Origin: JBCCGI01 sp039029355
GTDB taxonomy: Bacteria; Planctomycetota; UBA1135; GCA-002686595
Assembly: GCA_039029355.1 (NCBI GenBank)
Contig: JBCCGI010000004.1
Span: forward strand, 1-64,000
Length of the DNA stretch: 64,000 nucleotides
Reading direction: 5' to 3'
Position 1 is the stretch's first letter; every line of letters starts with the position of its first letter. A program made the position numbers and the translations under genes. Below the pieces are notes generated by a model that worked only from the letters and a program-made list of their open reading frames with translations, was not told the origin of the DNA and did no database searches. Below are positions 50,746 through 59,335 of the stretch, one piece after another.

Positions 50746-51618
50746 TCAGTCGTCGGCGGCGACCAGCGTCACGTGCGACTCGGCATAGGTGCCGGTCGAC
50801 GCGGTGACGCCGAGCGTCACGCGGATCTCGCCGGGGCCCGTGGTGAACAGGTGCCAACCGTCGGCGCGGCGCTCGACGTAGCCCTGCCCGGTGCCCCCGA
50901 CGCTCCAGGTCAGGTGCGGCTCACCGCCGGCCGGGTCGACCGCGGTGAAGTCCAGCCGCACCGAATCGCCCGCGACGACGTCCTTCGCCGCGGCGCGGAA
51001 CGAGGAGACCTCGGGCCGCGGTACCGCGGCGCCGGCCTGCAGCGCCTTGCGTGACGAGATCGCCCCGTCGACCGCGGCCGAGACCGCGGCGAGGTCGAGC
51101 GTCGGCGTGGCGCGCGGGTCGAAGGTCACGACGCGGACGAAGACGTTGCCGCGCGTGAAGGCGACCCACGAGAGCGCCCGCGGGCCTGCGCCGGACGGGC
51201 CGACGAAGGCCACGTCGCCCACCGAGAAGCCGCGCGCCTCGGTACGGGGCGCGAGCTTCGGCGAAGAGAGGCCGGCGAGCCACTGCACGAGCAGCTCGTG
51301 CGCCTGCGCCGCGTCGTCCCCGACGAAGCCCTCGACCAGGAACGCGGGCGAGGCGCCCTCGGGGGCGTCGGCCGCGAAGAAGCTGCGCGAGAGGTGCCCC
51401 TTCTGGCTCTCGAGCTCGGCGCCGCGGAATCCGCTGAGCTCGAGCGACGCGAGGGTGAAGCCATCGCGCGCCGGGCCGGCGGTCCACTCGGCGGCGGCGT
51501 AGCCCTCGCGGGCGCGCTCTAGCTGCGCGTCCGCCTGGGCTGACTGGGCCGCGGTCGCACCGGCAAAGAGCCCGGACGCCGCGGTGGCAAGAAGGAGGTG
51601 CTTGATCGTCTGCTTCAT
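50746..51618 (-). CDS. Secreted protein of unknown function
   Basis: The protein has 290 residues with a classical signal peptide (1-24, HLLLATAASGLFAGATAAQ). The mature part has an N-terminal alpha/beta region (GVDDAAQAHELLVQWL-like segment near 100-115) and a C-terminal Ig-like beta region (about 200-285: VRLDFTAVDPAGGEPHLTWSV, GEIRVTLGVTAS). No catalytic motif is recognised. An AAGGAG ribosome binding site precedes the ATG. It is 17 bases downstream of the transglutaminase-like gene on the same strand, so the two are an operon and may work together outside the cell. Confidence 0.8.
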   Translation of the reverse strand: MKQTIKHLLLATAASGLFAGATAAQSAQADAQLERAREGYAAAEWTAGPARDGFTLASLELSGFRGAELESQKGHLSRSFFAADAPEGASPAFLVEGFVGDDAAQAHELLVQWLAGLSSPKLAPRTEARGFSVGDVAFVGPSGAGPRALSWVAFTRGNVFVRVVTFDPRATPTLDLAAVSAAVDGAISSRKALQAGAAVPRPEVSSFRAAAKDVVAGDSVRLDFTAVDPAGGEPHLTWSVGGTGQGYVERRADGWHLFTTGPGEIRVTLGVTASTGTYAESHVTLVAADD

Positions 51619-51635
51619 GGCTTTGCTCCTTCTAG

Positions 51636-53318
51636 CTAGTTAAGGCCCGGGAGGTTCTCCAGCGACGTGGAGACCGTGTTGTAGGCGGACAGGTCGTCGT
51701 AGCCACCGGGCCCGGCCCACGGCCGGTCGGTGTTCCAGCCGGGCGTGCCGGGCGTCGCGCCGGGGTTGCCGTCCTCGTCGAGCTGCATGCAGGTGTCCAG
51801 CACGGTGACGCCGTTGTCGCGCGTCACGATGTGGTGGTAGCTGAAGCTGTGAGCCGAGCCCCAAAGCGCCGTCGTGTAGCTCGGCGCGCCGATGCCCCAG
51901 ATCGCCTTCAGGGTCATCGACCCGAGCCGCACCGGGCGCACGTTGGACAGGCCGAGCATCGAGAGCATCGTCGTCGACGAGCCCATGTTGTCGGTGCAGT
52001 TGACGTAGGTGCCCTTGGCGGTGTTGTTGAGCAGCGCCGACAGGTCCATGTTCCAGGTGCCCCAGTTGAAGTAGTGCGTCGCGCCGCCGTCGCCGCCGAG
52101 CGGGTAGGCATCGTAGAGCACGTCCTCGATCGGCTCGGTCAGGCCGCCGTTCTGGCCGACGAAGCCCTTCACGAAGGTCTCGACCAGCCCCGAGGCGTCG
52201 GAGGTGTCGAGGCCCAGCGTGTTCTTCCAGCTCGCGAGGTAGTCGGCGACCTCGACCCAGGGGCCGGTGTACTGGGTGCCGGAGGCGCCCGCCTTCCACT
52301 TCGGAGAACCGAGCAGGGTGTAGAAACGGTGGCTGGTGCCGAACGAGCCGGCGATGTCGGCCCACTCGTCGGTGCCGGTGGGCGCATACTGCCAGGTCCA
52401 CACGACGCCGACGCCGTAGCGGCCGACGTCGTTCGGCAGCGGGTCACCGTCGAGGACCAGCTCGCCGCCGGGCACCAGCGGGCCAGCCGTGTCGGAGCCG
52501 CCGGTCGAGAACGTCGCCACGACGCGGACGTCATAGCCGGCGACCGGAAGGCCGGTGCCCATCGCGGCTCCCGAAGCCGACGTGGCGGTGTCGCCGAACG
52601 TCACTTCCAGGCGCGGGCTGGCTCCGGCGAGGTACGCGAGCGGGTAGTTGTACTGCTGCGTCTCGTACTGCGTCCCGTTCATGACGGGCTGGTCGGTGGC
52701 GGTGTGCCCAACCACGGCCGAGCGCGGGTTGCCGTCGTCGAGGTCGAGGTCGGAGACCTCGCCGCTCTTCTTGAGCGCCGCGTACTCGTGGATCGCGGGC
52801 GTGGCGTAGAACACGCCGTCGAGCGTGTTCTTCTTGAAGTACACCATCTGCCACTCGTCGTTGCCGGCGGCCGAGTCCTGGAACTCGATCTCGGTCACGC
52901 CGAGCCGCACGACGTTCACGGGCAGGTCGAGCGGCGTGGAGCCGCCGGCCTGGCCGGACACTCGGATCGTGTACGCGCCGGTGTCGACGAAGCCGCCGCC
53001 CGTGTCGGTGCCGTCCCACGTCACGGTGGTCGCGGCCGCACCGCCGGTGAGGTTGCCGGTCCAGAGCGTGGCGACCACCGAGCCGCCGGAGAGCACCTCG
53101 GCCTTGGCGGCGAGCGACGTCCCCGCCGGCTCTAGATGGAAGGAGACATCGGTGCTCCCGCCGATCTTCGGGTCGAGCATCCGGGTGTAGCCGTCGGACA
53201 CCAGCGCCGCGCGCTTGGCGACGGGCTGCTGGGTGACCTGGGCGGTCGATTCGGTGCCGACGGCGAGAACGGCCGTCACGACGCAGGTTGCCAGACCTGC
53301 CAATCGGGCTTGTTGCAT
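51636..53318 (-). CDS. Secreted protein with FlgD-like Ig domain and transglutaminase-like C-terminus
   Basis: The protein has 560 residues. The signal peptide is 1-27, and the ATG has a GAGAAG ribosome binding site; the open frame continues upstream but without a signal. Residues ~60-130 are a FlgD/Ig-like fold (VTWDGTDTGGGFVDTGAYTIRV). Most of the rest is beta-rich. The C-terminal region (about 415-560) has Cys441 (GTYVNCTDNMGSSTTMLSMLGL), His495/His496 (SAHSFSYHHIV) and Asp508 (VTVLDTCMQ) in the order and spacing of the transglutaminase triad. I infer a cysteine-protease/transglutaminase-fold enzyme acting outside the cell, but the match is by motif order only. It is co-transcribed with the downstream 290-residue secreted protein. 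Confidence 0.75.
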   Translation of the reverse strand: MQQARLAGLATCVVTAVLAVGTESTAQVTQQPVAKRAALVSDGYTRMLDPKIGGSTDVSFHLEPAGTSLAAKAEVLSGGSVVATLWTGNLTGGAAATTVTWDGTDTGGGFVDTGAYTIRVSGQAGGSTPLDLPVNVVRLGVTEIEFQDSAAGNDEWQMVYFKKNTLDGVFYATPAIHEYAALKKSGEVSDLDLDDGNPRSAVVGHTATDQPVMNGTQYETQQYNYPLAYLAGASPRLEVTFGDTATSASGAAMGTGLPVAGYDVRVVATFSTGGSDTAGPLVPGGELVLDGDPLPNDVGRYGVGVVWTWQYAPTGTDEWADIAGSFGTSHRFYTLLGSPKWKAGASGTQYTGPWVEVADYLASWKNTLGLDTSDASGLVETFVKGFVGQNGGLTEPIEDVLYDAYPLGGDGGATHYFNWGTWNMDLSALLNNTAKGTYVNCTDNMGSSTTMLSMLGLSNVRPVRLGSMTLKAIWGIGAPSYTTALWGSAHSFSYHHIVTRDNGVTVLDTCMQLDEDGNPGATPGTPGWNTDRPWAGPGGYDDLSAYNTVSTSLENLPGLN

Positions 53319-53946
53319 GGGCTTCTCCTCGGGGTCCGTGTGCCGGACCGAGCGGGGTTGCGACGCCTGGGATAGGTCCCCGATGTTAGGGCCTCGCGCG
53401 CCTCCCGGGGCCCTCAATCCTCGCCTGGCGCGCTGTGGCGTCGGTCGAACTCCCGCCCCTTACGCGAGGCTAGCGAGGGACGAGCCCTCCGGGCGGGCTC
53501 GCCCCTCTAACAGGACCTCGGGTCTACCTTCCCGAGGGTCAACGTGCTCCTACACACGTTGCCGGTGAGCCGCCCCCCGCCCCCCGGAAGTTGCACGGAA
53601 GGTACGTTAGTTCGCCCCGGGCCCTTGGGGCTTCCGCCTACCCGCGACCCGAGCAGCCGCCGCAACCCCGCTTCGAGCCAGCCCTTGCGGCGCGAGGGCG
53701 CCGACTTCGGGCCCCCGGGCGGATTTGCTCGGGAAAGGCGCAACTCGGCGGGCGGTTGGGCCGGTTCACCGGACGATGTCAACGTCGAACGGTCCCTACA
53801 CCGCCGCCTTGCGCGCCTCCGCTCCGCACGCGGCCGGCCGCAGACGAGCGGCTCTGCTGCGGACCCGGGTCTTTCGGTATGCTCGCAGCCGAGGGCTCGA
53901 CGGCCTCAAGGGAGTATCCGCGGAGCCTTCCGCGAAGCAGAAAACG
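53319..53946. other. 628-base gap upstream of the second ECF gene
   Basis: The gap lies between the divergent secreted-protein gene and the ECF sigma gene. It holds one inverted repeat (53540-53561) and GC-rich sequence. If the ECF gene starts at the ATG 53776, the gap shrinks to 457 bases. Several open frames cross it, but all are Arg/Pro/Ala-rich without a recognised domain. No RNA gene seen. Confidence 0.45.
53540..53561. promoter_or_regulatory. Inverted repeat, possible operator
   Basis: CAACGTG (53540-53546) and CACGTTG (53555-53561) form a perfect 7-bp inverted repeat with an 8-base spacer, in the gap between divergent genes. The half-site GTCAACGT recurs at 53778-53785. It could be a dimer-binding operator for either gene. 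Confidence 0.35.
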
Positions 53947-54516
53947 TTGATCCGAAAGGCGCGCCACGCAGAGGACCTGCGCCTGGTAAAGCGGGTGTTG
54001 AGGCGCGACCGCGAGGCGGTCGCCGCCTTCTCGGAACGCCTATCGTGCGTGCCCGCCTACCTGCGCTCGCTCGCCGCCCGCACCGGGCTCGGAATCTCGG
54101 CCCCGGCGCTCGACGATGTCGCCCAGGAGACCTTCCTGGCGATCTGGCGCAAACTCGACACCTTCCGCGGGACGTCCAGACTGGAGACCTGGGCGTGCGG
54201 CTTCTGCTTTCACGAGCTACGTCACTGGCGGGACCGACACCTCCGCGTGGAGTCGCGGAGAGGTGAGCTGGAAGAGAGCCCCAGCGTCGCCGCCGTAGCG
54301 CCCGACGACACGGGCGAGCTCGTCGACCGAGCCCTCGCGCGCCTCGGCCCGCCCGCCGAGGACGTGATCCGCCTGAAGCACTTCGAGGAGCTCTCATTTC
54401 AAGACGTAGGCGAGCGGCTGCAGGTCTCGCCCAACACGGCGAAATCCCTGTACTACCGAGGACTCGCGCGGCTGCGCGAGTGGCTCGGGGATCGGGGAGA
54501 GGAGCTAGCCGGATGA
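53947..54516 (+). CDS. ECF-type RNA polymerase sigma factor (CHAT-locus associated, copy 2)
   Basis: The protein has about 189 residues. Region 2 is at ~10-95 (DLRLVKRVLRRDREAVAAFSERL, DDVAQETFLAIWRKLDTFRG, LETWACGFCFHELRHW) and region 4 at ~125-185 (VDRALARLGPPAEDVIRLKHFEELSFQ, ERLQVSPNTAKSLYYRGLARL). The start is uncertain. TTG 53947 begins just before region 2 and is preferred. ATG 53776 would add a 57-residue Arg/Ala-rich extension without family support. The sigma gene overlaps the next gene by ATGA. It is a different ECF type from the copy at 39637, but has the same gene order: sigma, small protein, CHAT. Confidence 0.88.
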   Translation: MIRKARHAEDLRLVKRVLRRDREAVAAFSERLSCVPAYLRSLAARTGLGISAPALDDVAQETFLAIWRKLDTFRGTSRLETWACGFCFHELRHWRDRHLRVESRRGELEESPSVAAVAPDDTGELVDRALARLGPPAEDVIRLKHFEELSFQDVGERLQVSPNTAKSLYYRGLARLREWLGDRGEELAG

Positions 54517-55103
54517 GAGAACCGGAAGAGGAGTTGCAAGGACCGGCCGAACGCGAGCGGCTCGAGCGTGAGCTAAGCGCTCCGCTCGAGGCCTGGGCGC
54601 AGCGCGAGCGCGCCGCGGCCAAAGACGCTGAGAAGGCTGCGACAGCGGCCGACGCCGAGCTGGCGCGGCAGGTGTTCGAGGGCCTCTCGCACCGCCCTAG
54701 AGGGCACCCGCTGCGACGCTATGGCTTCGTCGCCGCTGTCATCGCAGCGGGGCTATTGGTCTGGCTCGGGTTCGGCCGTCCGGCCGAAGAGACCGCAGGG
54801 CCCAAGGTCTTCCTCGGGTCCGGCGAAGGCCGTCTGCGGCGACCGGTCGGCGAGGTTCTTGGGTACGATGAGTTCCAGTGGGACGCGTCGGGCGAGGATA
54901 TCTATGCGCTGCGCATTTGGAGCGGCGACGACCTGAAGCCGACGGTGGCGGTCGACGCTCTCCTGACGAACTCCTACCTCCCCACGCCGGCGGAGCTGGA
55001 GCTGCTCGGCGAGGAGATCCGCTGGGAAGTTCACGTGCTCGACGACGCCGACCGCTTCCTTCGCATTCTTGGCTCCGCCGAGGCGCGGCTGCGGTCGCGC
55101 TGA
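54513..55103 (+). CDS. Single-pass membrane protein, likely anti-sigma-type regulator
   Basis: The protein has 196 residues. A charged, helical cytoplasmic N-terminus (1-70, many Glu/Arg/Ala) precedes one membrane segment (71-88, GFVAAVIAAGLLVWLGFG) and a C-terminal beta-rich extracytoplasmic part (90-196: VFLGSGEGRLRRPVGEVLGYDEFQW, DIYALRIWSGDDLKPTV). The topology is that of membrane anti-sigma factors. However, the N-terminus lacks the zinc-binding HxxxCxxC of the common anti-sigma domain. The start ATG overlaps the sigma stop by ATGA, a strong sign of stoichiometric co-synthesis. I infer that it holds the sigma factor at the membrane. Its stop overlaps the start of the CHAT gene. Confidence 0.85.
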   Translation: MREPEEELQGPAERERLERELSAPLEAWAQRERAAAKDAEKAATAADAELARQVFEGLSHRPRGHPLRRYGFVAAVIAAGLLVWLGFGRPAEETAGPKVFLGSGEGRLRRPVGEVLGYDEFQWDASGEDIYALRIWSGDDLKPTVAVDALLTNSYLPTPAELELLGEEIRWEVHVLDDADRFLRILGSAEARLRSR

Positions 55104-57679
55104 GCCTGCTGCTGGCGGGCTTCGCCGGCGCACAGGTCGAGGAGGACACGCCGGAGGGCGTGCTGCAGGAGCTGCGCGCCGCGGACCGCGGCGAGACCAA
55201 GCTGTCGAACGGGCGGCTGGAGCAGCTCTTCCATCTGGTCATCGACTGGGAGATGGAGCGTCCCAACCGGGGCCCGGGGGTTCCTTGGAGCGAGCCCCTG
55301 GGGCTGCTGTCCGCACAGCTTGCGCAGCGGCCCGGTCTGGTCGATTTTGCCGTGGTCGTCGCGCAGGCCCACGGCAAGCGCCTCGACAACGAGGGGCGGC
55401 GTGACGAGGCGCTGGCGGTGCTGCGCGCCGGACTCGAGCGGTACGAGGACAACCTGTACTCGATCTACCTGAGCATCGAGCTGGGCACGCTGCTCCGCGA
55501 CGAGCACGAGTTCGGCGCCGCGCTCGACGAGCTGCGCGCCGCCGAGCAGCGGGTGCGCCTGCGGAGCGCGCAGGACGGGCTCAGCTCCTACGACCGCGAC
55601 AACCTGCGCCTGTTCGACGCGCTCGTACTCGCGGAGCTCGGCTCGGCCTGCGAGCAGCTCGGCATGTCGGACACCTCCGACGACTACTTCGAGCGCTCGG
55701 AGGCGCGCGCGCTCGAGCTCGACGTCGCCGCGGGCAAGTACATCTGGGGCGCCGGCCTCGTCTACCGGCTGAACTCGCTGAACCACCGCGGCCGCTACCG
55801 CCAGGCCGCGGCGCTCGAGGAAGCGATCGCCGGCCACGCATGGTTCCCGAAGCTGCCCCCGGAGACGGCCGACCAGATCCGGCTGCGGCTCGCGATGGCG
55901 CGCGTCCAGGCCGCCTTCAAGGGGCAGGAGGAGCCCGGCAGCGCCGAGGAAGCGCTGCTGGAGCTGCTCGAAGAGGGCCTCCTGAAGCCCGACGAGCAGA
56001 TCCGCGCCTGGGGCTCGATCGCGACCTCGCGGCTGGACGGCGGCAGCCTCTACGACGCCACCGAGGCGCTCGATGAGTGCTCGGCGCTGCTCGAAGAGAT
56101 GGAGGCGCACGACCCGCAGCGCCTCCACGTGCTGGGCCTCCGCGCCCGGCTCCCGCTCCTGCGCGACGACGCGGAGGCCGGCCGCCGGCTGCTCGAAGAC
56201 GAGCTGCGGCCTGCGTTCGAGACGTTCCTGGAGCGCTGGCAACGCGGCCCGATCGAGGCGGCCGGCGTGGCGATCCTGTCGCAGGAGCGCATCCGCGAGG
56301 CCCTCAGCGGGCTGATCAATCTGGAGCTCCTGCACGGCGGCGGCGCGGAGGCGGCCTTCGACTGGGTGCTGCGCATCCAGGCGCTCGGCACCTTCGCGCG
56401 CGAGCACGGCATCGGGACGCCGACGCTCGACGAGATCCGCGCGACGCTGATCCCCGCCGGACGCGGGCTGCTCGCCTACGTGCCCGGGCGCATCGACTCG
56501 CACCTCTTCATCGCCGACGCCGGCGCCGTCCGGCACCTCAGGCTCGCGGCGTTCCACGAGCTAGAGGCCGCGTCGGCCGAGCTCGTGGAGTCGATCGCGG
56601 GCGCGCTGCGGTCGTCCGAGCCGCGCGCCGGGCGCAGGCTCGACGCGGCGCTCTTCGATGCGGGCGACGCGTTCCTTCCCGAGGAGGCGCGCGCGCACAT
56701 GGACGGCTGGAACGCGGTCGCCGTGGCGGGGCTCGATTCCTTCGGCTACGTGCCGATCGAGGCGCTGACCGGGCCGCACCGCGTGCCGCTGGGAGAGACC
56801 CACCTGGTCACCTGGCAGCCGTCGATCCCCGTGGGCGTGTGGCTCGCCGAACGCGCTGGCGCGCTCCCGGAGGCGGCCGGCTCGCTCACGGTCTACGCGG
56901 GCACCGGCGACCCCGCGGTCGGGGGGCGTCCCGACCTCGCGCCGATCGAGGCCGGCTTGGTCACCGCCACCGGGCTCGGGCTCGACGCCTTCGACGGCAC
57001 CGCGATCCAGGTGCAGCTCGCGCTCGCGGGGCCCGCGCTGGACCCGGCGAGCGCCTTCCGCGGCTCGGCGCTGCTGCACATCCTCGCGCACGGCGTGTAC
57101 GACTCGGACCGGATCCGTCCGGCCGGCGTGCTGCTGGCGCCGGAAGCCTCAGACGGCACCTGGTTCGCCGAGGACTTCGAGCGCACCTCCGCTCCGGCCG
57201 CGGTGATCGTCACCGGCTGCGGAACGGGCCGCGCACGGCTGCGGCGCGGCGACGATGGGCGCGGGCACCTGCGGTCCGCGTTCTTCGAGGCCGGCGCGGT
57301 GTGCGCGGTGACCTCGACGATGGAGCTCGAGCTCGCCGCCAGCCTCGACTTCGTAGCGCGGCTACACGGACACCTGGCGCGCGGCGGCTCGATGGCGGGG
57401 TCGCTGTGGTCCGCGCGGCGCGAGGCTCAACCTCAGCGGCACGGCGTGCACTGGATCCACTCGTTCCTGATGCACGCCTGGGGCGAGGGCGGCTACGTCC
57501 CCACGCCGCGGCCGGGCGGCTACGCCTCCGCAGCCACGCAAGACGGCGAGCCCGGTGAGAGCACCCCCCCTTCGCGGATGCTCGTAACCTGGCTCGCCGC
57601 TGCTGGAGCGATCTTCGCGCTGGTCGCGCTGGTGCGAAAACCGCGCGAGGCGCCTACATCCCCGTCGGACCGGGGCTGA
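55100..57679 (+). CDS. CHAT-domain protein with signal peptide and C-terminal TM anchor (copy 2); start codon unusual
   Basis: The protein has about 859 residues. Before the mature part the frame reads LRRGAAAVALSLLLAGFAGAQ, a textbook signal peptide, but no ATG, GTG or TTG precedes it at a sensible distance. A CTG at 55100 overlaps the previous stop as CTGA and is used here; a GTG at 55160 would lose the signal, and GTG 54878 or TTG 54917 would overlap the previous gene heavily. Helical repeats fill about 60-470. The CHAT domain is at about 550-820 with His664 (LHILAHGVYD) and Cys707 (IVTGCGTGRARL). A TM segment lies near the C-terminus (LVTWLAAAGAIFALVALV) with a KPR tail. The topology suggests an extracytoplasmic CHAT domain, unlike copy 1. 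It overlaps the convergent gene by 26 bases. Confidence 0.88.
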   Translation: MSLLLAGFAGAQVEEDTPEGVLQELRAADRGETKLSNGRLEQLFHLVIDWEMERPNRGPGVPWSEPLGLLSAQLAQRPGLVDFAVVVAQAHGKRLDNEGRRDEALAVLRAGLERYEDNLYSIYLSIELGTLLRDEHEFGAALDELRAAEQRVRLRSAQDGLSSYDRDNLRLFDALVLAELGSACEQLGMSDTSDDYFERSEARALELDVAAGKYIWGAGLVYRLNSLNHRGRYRQAAALEEAIAGHAWFPKLPPETADQIRLRLAMARVQAAFKGQEEPGSAEEALLELLEEGLLKPDEQIRAWGSIATSRLDGGSLYDATEALDECSALLEEMEAHDPQRLHVLGLRARLPLLRDDAEAGRRLLEDELRPAFETFLERWQRGPIEAAGVAILSQERIREALSGLINLELLHGGGAEAAFDWVLRIQALGTFAREHGIGTPTLDEIRATLIPAGRGLLAYVPGRIDSHLFIADAGAVRHLRLAAFHELEAASAELVESIAGALRSSEPRAGRRLDAALFDAGDAFLPEEARAHMDGWNAVAVAGLDSFGYVPIEALTGPHRVPLGETHLVTWQPSIPVGVWLAERAGALPEAAGSLTVYAGTGDPAVGGRPDLAPIEAGLVTATGLGLDAFDGTAIQVQLALAGPALDPASAFRGSALLHILAHGVYDSDRIRPAGVLLAPEASDGTWFAEDFERTSAPAAVIVTGCGTGRARLRRGDDGRGHLRSAFFEAGAVCAVTSTMELELAASLDFVARLHGHLARGGSMAGSLWSARREAQPQRHGVHWIHSFLMHAWGEGGYVPTPRPGGYASAATQDGEPGESTPPSRMLVTWLAAAGAIFALVALVRKPREAPTSPSDRG

Positions 57680-59264
57680 CCTTCGGGCGCCGGGTGGTGC
57701 CGCCACCGCCGCCGATGTCCTCGAAGGCCTCCCAGGCGTAGATGTTCTCCTCCTCGCCGTGGAGGTCGTCGTTCGTGTAGGGGTCCGGGCTCCAGATCTC
57801 GACCCGAACCGGGAACACCTTGTTGGGATCGTTCGCGTCGATCGCCCGGAAGAGCAGGTGCACGATCGCGTCCGTCGAGGAGGACGGCAGCTCCTCGTCG
57901 ATGATCAGCGTCGCACCCGGCGCCACGGTTCCGGTCTTCACCGGCGGCCAAGACACCGGCACGGTCTCGCTCGGCTGGTACCACACCTCGTACTCGACCG
58001 TGCCCGCACCCGCGGGCGCGCCGCAGGAGGCCGAGTAGCGGAACTCGGACGTCGCCGGGTCCAGCGACGGGACCGAGTAGATGCCGGCTGGAGTCATGTC
58101 GGGCCGCAGGAACTCCTCCTCGAATGCGGTCGCGAGGATGACCAGGGCGTCGCCGCGATCGTCGAGGAACACCACGTCCTCGTCGCCGTCGGAGTCGAGG
58201 TCGGCGTGGGCCGTCAGAGCGGGAGCGGACGGCGCCGCGATCGCCGCGGAAGTCGTCTCGAGCTGGATCAGCGCCGTGTTGGTCAGATCCAGCGTGAAGA
58301 TGGGCTGCACCTCCGTCTCGGTCATCTGATGCCGGAGCACGTAGGACGACCGCTCGTCGCCGCGGCTCACGATCATGTCGGGATAGGTCCCGGCGAGGAA
58401 GCGCGCGTTGTCGAGGTGCTGCAGGTTGAGGCCGGCGGCGTGGATCACCTCGGCGTGGGTCGAGTTCGCGATCGTCACGACCGGCGGGTCGCTCGGCAGC
58501 GGCCGCGCGTGCCACATCAGGAGGTCGCGCCCCCACTGCGTTTCCGCGGCCGGAAGCACGTGCAGGAAGGCGTCCTGCGCGGAGCCGGGGAAGAACTCCT
58601 TGAGGTTGCCGCCGTTGTCGAAGATCTCGACGCCCTGGTCCGTGACGAGCGCGACGCCCTCGACGTCGTGGATCCAGGCCATCACGGCGACGTCGTGGAA
58701 GCTCCCCTGAACGGCGTCGGCGTCCCAGAGGGTCTCTAGCACCCAGCCGCCCGCGATCAGCTTGAAGACCTGGGCGCGCTTGTCGTTGTTATCGATGACG
58801 AGCAGCCGGGAGCCGCTCGGGCGCTCCTGGATGCGGAAGACCGAAGGCCCAACGAAGCTGATGGTCGGCGCGTAGGCCGGCACGGTATCGCCGGTAACGT
58901 CGCTCCAGAGCACCTGAATCAGGTCTTCGTCGCCGTCGACCGCCCAGATGCGCGGCGACCCGTCCCGGCTCACCGCCATGTACTTGTAGCCAGCCAGGCT
59001 CTCGACCTGGCCGTACTCGAGGAAGTTGTCGTTGCCGTAGAGCTTGCCGTCGACCCCCAGGGCGAGCAGGTCGTGGCGACCGTCTCCTGAGAAGTCCGCC
59101 AGCTCGAGCGCAGCCGGCGCGACGTTGGGAAGGAACTCCGAGTGGAATCCGTGTCCGGCGTATTCAAAGGGCTGCTGAGCGCTCGCAACCTGGCCGGTGT
59201 GGTGAAGGCAGAAAATGGCCCCTAGTGCCGCGAGGGCACCCCGATAGCGGAGATTGTCAATCAT
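57654..59264 (-). CDS. Secreted FG-GAP/VCBS-like protein (paralogue A)
   Basis: The protein has 536 residues with a signal peptide (about 1-30, ALAALGAIFCLHHTGQVASAQQ). It is beta-propeller-like with FG-GAP loops (LELADFSGDGRHDLLAL; HADLDSDGDEDVVFL). A C-terminal region of about 110 residues shares the VEYEVWYQPSET type of segment with paralogue B. The ATG at 59264 begins a canonical signal; the frame extends to 59339 but that part overlaps the carbamoyltransferase stop. It lies 71 bases downstream of the carbamoyltransferase gene on the same strand and may be in its transcript. Its end overlaps the CHAT gene by 26 bases (convergent). Ligand unknown; surface or extracellular. Confidence 0.82.
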   Translation of the reverse strand: MIDNLRYRGALAALGAIFCLHHTGQVASAQQPFEYAGHGFHSEFLPNVAPAALELADFSGDGRHDLLALGVDGKLYGNDNFLEYGQVESLAGYKYMAVSRDGSPRIWAVDGDEDLIQVLWSDVTGDTVPAYAPTISFVGPSVFRIQERPSGSRLLVIDNNDKRAQVFKLIAGGWVLETLWDADAVQGSFHDVAVMAWIHDVEGVALVTDQGVEIFDNGGNLKEFFPGSAQDAFLHVLPAAETQWGRDLLMWHARPLPSDPPVVTIANSTHAEVIHAAGLNLQHLDNARFLAGTYPDMIVSRGDERSSYVLRHQMTETEVQPIFTLDLTNTALIQLETTSAAIAAPSAPALTAHADLDSDGDEDVVFLDDRGDALVILATAFEEEFLRPDMTPAGIYSVPSLDPATSEFRYSASCGAPAGAGTVEYEVWYQPSETVPVSWPPVKTGTVAPGATLIIDEELPSSSTDAIVHLLFRAIDANDPNKVFPVRVEIWSPDPYTNDDLHGEEENIYAWEAFEDIGGGGGTTRRPKVSPGPTGM

Positions 59265-59335
59265 GGTAGAGAAGGCGCGGAGCGCCGGTCCGAGATCCTG
59301 TGTCTCGGTCAACCAGGCGGCGCCTAGCTCCAGTT

